From NCBI RefSeq assembly GCF_945859685.1, contig NC_079149.1, forward strand, positions 55,570,991 to 55,634,990: a DNA stretch of 64,000 nucleotides, read 5' to 3'. The notes under the pieces are model-generated. The model made no database searches, was not told where the DNA came from, and saw only the letters and a program-made list of their open reading frames with translations. A program made the position numbers and the translations under genes. This document shows, piece by piece, positions 60,210-64,000 of this stretch (positions are counted from its first letter, which is position 1; each line of letters opens with the position of its first letter). This DNA comes from Eupeodes corollae (Eukaryota > Arthropoda > Insecta > Diptera > Syrphidae).

Positions 60210-61580
60210 TTTATTTTTTCATAAGTTACAACACTTTATAATAAGTCAACCCTCAAGTTAGTGGGAACATAGTTTAAGCTTAAAGCGAAATAATTAAATA
60301 AATCAAGGCTAAGTTTCTATACAGGAAATGTTAACCAAGCAAATTATTTACGAAAACCATTCCAAAACTCTGGAATTGTGGGTGGTTGAAATGTTTTTAT
60401 GATTGGTCGTTTATATTTCTTGATATTTTTAATTGCTAACAACAAATAATATTTGTTTAAAACATCTTGAAAATCGTTGCTACGGAATTTAAAAAATATA
60501 TAAATATTTACTTAATGAAAATTCATAAAATTTAAAATCAAATTAAATCAGGAACATTTTGTACCAGCAGCAACCTTCTACGCATTTTGTTTTCGAAATG
60601 TTTATGCGAAGTGCTCGTAAACATTTTTAAAAATAACATTGATGATAAAAGATTTATAGAAAAACAAAACAAAAATATTCAACTTGCAGGGTATATTCTA
60701 CTTTCGACAACAGAATACAAAATACCCCTGATGCACTCATCGACCACATGAAAGAAGATTAACTTTGCATGCCACAACAAAAAAAAGCTACTCTTTTGTA
60801 CTCTTCAGGGCCAACAGTGACAATCGTGTAAGTCCAATCTATTTACTTAAATACGTGGCCTCGTTGATTAGTTGAGGGGGTTGATGGTGATGATGGCGCG
60901 TTTGGAATAGGAAGAATGGGGAGCTGTTTTCAGTTTACAAATTATGTTTAGTAAGCAACTCTTGGAATACATTTTAATCCGCCAGCCAACTGTTGTTCTT
61001 TAAAGGTATTGATCATTTTCAAATTGTTGCGAAAACTAAAGCTGACTGATAAATCAAGTAATAATACACATATGTATATATGTATAAAGTACATTTCACT
61101 TTCTATTCATGCTGTTGAAAGAAAAGCATTTTTAAATAGTTTATGTTTTATTTGTGGGGTTTTTAAAACTAAATTCAAGAAATATTTTAATAGATTAATA
61201 CAATTTTCTTCAGGGTAGACCATCTCTTAGTTTATTTTTAAATCGAAAACTTGACAGCAAGTCAGTGCCATAACTACTTGGAACGAAATAAGTCCTTTTA
61301 AGCTTGAACAATGATAGAAAATATTGAAAACTTATTTCTAGTAAAAAAGTATCCACAGTGGAGTGACAGTTTGATGATGTTGAAAAGTGCGGGGTGGTTT
61401 CATTTGGGCAGTTTATATTTGTAAGATTTCTGGGAATTTTCTCGATTACATTGACAGGATGAGAGAATGAAATATAAACACAATTCACTGTTAATTCTAA
61501 ACAAGCCATTAAATTAGCTTTGCATTTCTTTTCTTCCTTTTTTTGAGAATATTCAAGAAATCGAATCATACAAATTTTGT
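60210..61580. other. gene-free stretch
   Basis: A minus frame at 61210-61569 (119 codons) has no recognised domain. Nothing else is seen. Confidence 0.35.
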
Positions 61581-61589
61581 TCTTGGATT

Positions 61590-61740
61590 TCTGATATCAG
61601 ACGTGAAAAAATTTGATGAGAAATCTTGTTCATATTTCTGCGAATACAGAAATCTCAGAGATCAAAGAAATATTAACTGGCCAATTATTTTTATTGGACC
61701 GTTATTCTTCGAAAATGAGGTTTCGGTCAAAAATTAGAAA
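61590..61740 (+). pseudogene. possible mariner transposase scrap
   Basis: The plus frame ends NWPIIFIGPLFFENEVSVKN, which resembles the IIGPYFFENE block of mariner transposases. It is short and isolated. Confidence 0.35.
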
Positions 61741-61819
61741 GTAATTGCAAACAAAAATTGAATACATGGATGTGGACTAAATCTGGTTTATAAAGGTCTT
61801 TGAGCATGATTCAAGCACT

Positions 61820-61848
61820 GGAGACCAATATAACCTATATTGGTCTCC
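61820..61848. repeat. perfect short hairpin
   Basis: GGAGACCAATATA (61820-61832) and TATATTGGTCTCC (61836-61848) are perfect inverted arms separated by ACC. Confidence 0.8.
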
Positions 61849-61963
61849 TATAGATCCATAAGCTATAGACCAAGGTTTTGGAAAATTGGAATGGCAGCCG
61901 AGACTGCCAATTGAATTTCACTTTTCTTCGTAATTATTAAGTACGTTTTTTTGGAATTCCATA

Positions 61964-62207
61964 TCGTCGTCGTTCTATTATTAAATTCCTTAAGTCCATT
62001 TGTTTTTGTTATGAGATATTTGCATTAAAAGTTTGAAATCAACATGCAAATTAATAGATTTTGGGAGTTTTAATTCTTTATAATTTAAAAAAGGTGCAGC
62101 TTAGGGAGTTTAGAAAAAATATAAATTTTGCCATTTGCATGAACTTAGCGTATTTATTTCATTTTTGCGGAAAATGGACTTAGGGAGTTTTCATAGAACG
62201 ACGACGA
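61964..62207. mobile_element. foldback MITE flanked by TA
   Basis: The left end TCGTCGTCGTTCTAT (from 61964) is mirrored at the right end (to 62207). The similarity continues inward through CC(T/C)TAAGTCCATTT, giving arms of about 40 bp. TA precedes and follows the element, as expected for a Tc1/mariner-type insertion. There is no coding region in the 244 bp. Confidence 0.65.
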
Positions 62208-62351
62208 TATATAGTACAGTGAGAAATTGCCAACAAAACGATCCGCAGTAGCCAGATTTTTGTATTTAAATTGGCACAACTTAAAGAAGATCTGTCAAAA
62301 TAATAATAAAAAAAAAAACCCAAACAGAAGAAAGTTTTGTGAAAATCAAAA

Positions 62352-62368
62352 GCGAGCTTGAAGCTCGC
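62352..62368. repeat. 17-bp palindrome
   Basis: GCGAGCTT and AAGCTCGC flank a single G. The sequence is unusually GC-rich for this window; function unknown. Confidence 0.6.
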
Positions 62369-62399
62369 CTCAATTCTTTATATATCTGAATCGAGTTGA

Positions 62400-64000
62400 A
62401 ATGAGCTTGATTCGACTCGAATCCCTTCGAGGATCGCAGTCAAGTCAAAATTTGTGAAGAAAAACCTGTATAGAGGAGTTGGTTTTAGAGATAGTGCATT
62501 ATGGTCTGTTTATTTGCAAGTTTGTGTACAAAAAATATAGTTTTGTTTTAATCCAATTGAAACAAACTGCACATGGATTAGGTGGTATGTATATTCTTAC
62601 ATGGTGCTGAACAATTCAGTTCTTCATTGTTTAACACGAATTAAACTGTCTCACTTGCACTTTATAAGAAATATCGAAATACTATTTGCAAATTAAAAAG
62701 TGCTGTCAAACTTAAACGTTTTTAAATCTTCTTGTGCGGTGGAAACACCAACAAAAATTATTTAATCTAAACTGAGATAAATCTTTGGTGGAAACATATC
62801 AAAACATAAATATGTTTCTATTGATTTCTCTTGCTAAATAAGCCCAGTTAGTCCATTTCCACTAACAATCGATTGATTTTTCCACATAGCCATCGAGATA
62901 CAGATGCAATATCAATCGTACTAACATTTAAGAACGAAACCACATAAGATCCATTCGAGACTCGTATAAATGTCGAAAACCTTAGTAAGATTCTACACAA
63001 ACTTTTATCGGTGTTATTCATACTACGGATATTGTTTTTGTTATTTGTGTAAAATGCTACTATACTATGGATAGATTTTCCAACAAAACACGGGTAATGT
63101 GAATGCACCAACACCTCACATGGAAAAAACCTTATTAGGAATTTTATTGTAGCACATGTCAAATTATACTTTTTACTGTAAGGTTTTTGATGGCTTTAGC
63201 TCGAATCCGACTTCAAAATCAATCTATCAAGTCAGTTTTCTGAGAACAAACAAACTTTTATGATTTTTGAAATCTGCAATATTCCGTTTAAAAATGTTTA
63301 TGGCCTTACTTCTTTTTTAAAACATCCTCATTAGTTTTAAGGCTTCACCTGATATATGTACATAAACCTTAGAAGAACGCTGAAGCATTTACGCTAAAAC
63401 AGTTCTTTACAGAAAAAACGAAATGTATAAAAACGATTTTTGATCTTATTACCAAGTTTTTAGAATGAATTGTAAAAAATACAAAAGTAATGTTGAAAAC
63501 GGGTATTTTTGAATTTGACCGCAGAATAGCTGAAATCAGAGTTTGGATACGTAATGATCATTCAAATTAATTTCAAATGCAGGGCATTTAAGTCTTCAAA
63601 AAAGTGTGCAACAACAGATCACTGTCGTCAGAAACTTTTCAACTGGTACAAACGTAGTTGAAAATTTCATATTTAATTTTGTATTGGGAAGGGATTTATT
63701 GATAGAAAAATTAAATTCTGTTAATATTATTGCATTTTAAAAAGAAACTTGTATTCGACCCATTTAAGACCATTTTGAGTTAACTTGATTAAATTCAATT
63801 CACGAATTATAAAAATAAGCTCAGTAAAATTTATTTTAATTATTGCTTTAATTGAAGAACAAACTAAACTATGCATAAAGTTAATACATGTGTCATACAT
63901 GTGTCATACATTTCATCATTTCATTCTTTATTTTATTCAGACTTAATTTGTTTGAATCCATTCTGTTCTGACTCATTACTATCTGACAATCGAATTCTAT
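62400..64000. other. gene-free right end of the window
   Basis: No exon of GDAP2 or any other gene was found. A minus frame at 62848-63162 (104 codons) has no recognised domain. A short tandem ATACATGTGTC repeat lies near 63885-63915. Confidence 0.4.

Noticed and set aside
61210..61569. 119-codon minus frame as a GDAP2 upstream exon
   Set aside because: The peptide has no resemblance to the macro domain or linker of GDAP2.
62848..63162. 104-codon minus frame
   Set aside because: No recognisable domain, no splice partner and typical length for chance openness on this strand.

Overview
The window looks like nuclear DNA from a dipteran insect, probably a fly. It is very AT-rich, its genes have phase-consistent GT-AG introns (some 50-70 bp, some several kb), its closest recognisable protein families are insect ones, and it carries many DNA transposons, LINE fragments and a tRNA-derived SINE. 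The species cannot be named from the sequence.

Layout. 0-11 kb: mostly mobile DNA. It holds an apparently intact PIF/Harbinger transposon (2731-5386) with 30-bp perfect terminal inverted repeats, a four-exon DDE transposase and a two-exon Myb/SANT-like partner. Two Harbinger-type MITEs (1138-1406, 7014-7272) lie on either side of it, followed by a LINE 3' fragment and a GC-rich foldback islet. 11.5-12.6 kb: a decayed Tc1/mariner element. 12.76-16.25 kb, plus strand: a complete four-exon Mab-21/cGAS-like nucleotidyltransferase (412 aa) with an intact catalytic triad and a hydrophobic C-terminal anchor. Its first intron contains a dead Harbinger copy.

16.8-49.8 kb, minus strand: a tandem array of DGAT2-family acyltransferase genes. 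I can assemble three complete sets of common exons 2-6 (ending at 16846, 32094 and 44085). Exon lengths are nearly identical between sets (98/132/345 or 342/200/158 nt). Seven separate first exons encode the N-terminal 43-45 residues, and all end in the same splice phase: three upstream of set I, two upstream of set II, two upstream of set III. This suggests alternative (variable) first exons, each feeding a shared catalytic body. It is the most interesting feature of the window.

53.5-58.4 kb, minus strand: the last five exons of GDAP2, covering most of its CRAL-TRIO/SEC14 domain; the macro-domain part lies off the window or was not found. The rest is introns and intergenic AT-rich DNA with mariner/Tc1 and LINE fossils, foldback MITEs, a tRNA-derived SINE family (three copies, one with a 13-bp target duplication) and a large AT-rich repeat that carries internal ~160-bp tandem units.

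Functionally, the DGAT2 cluster points to acylglycerol or related neutral-lipid synthesis at the ER. The cGAS-like protein suggests nucleic-acid sensing or cyclic-dinucleotide signalling, possibly at a membrane. Exons were assembled by hand from reading frames and splice consensus sequences, without transcript evidence.
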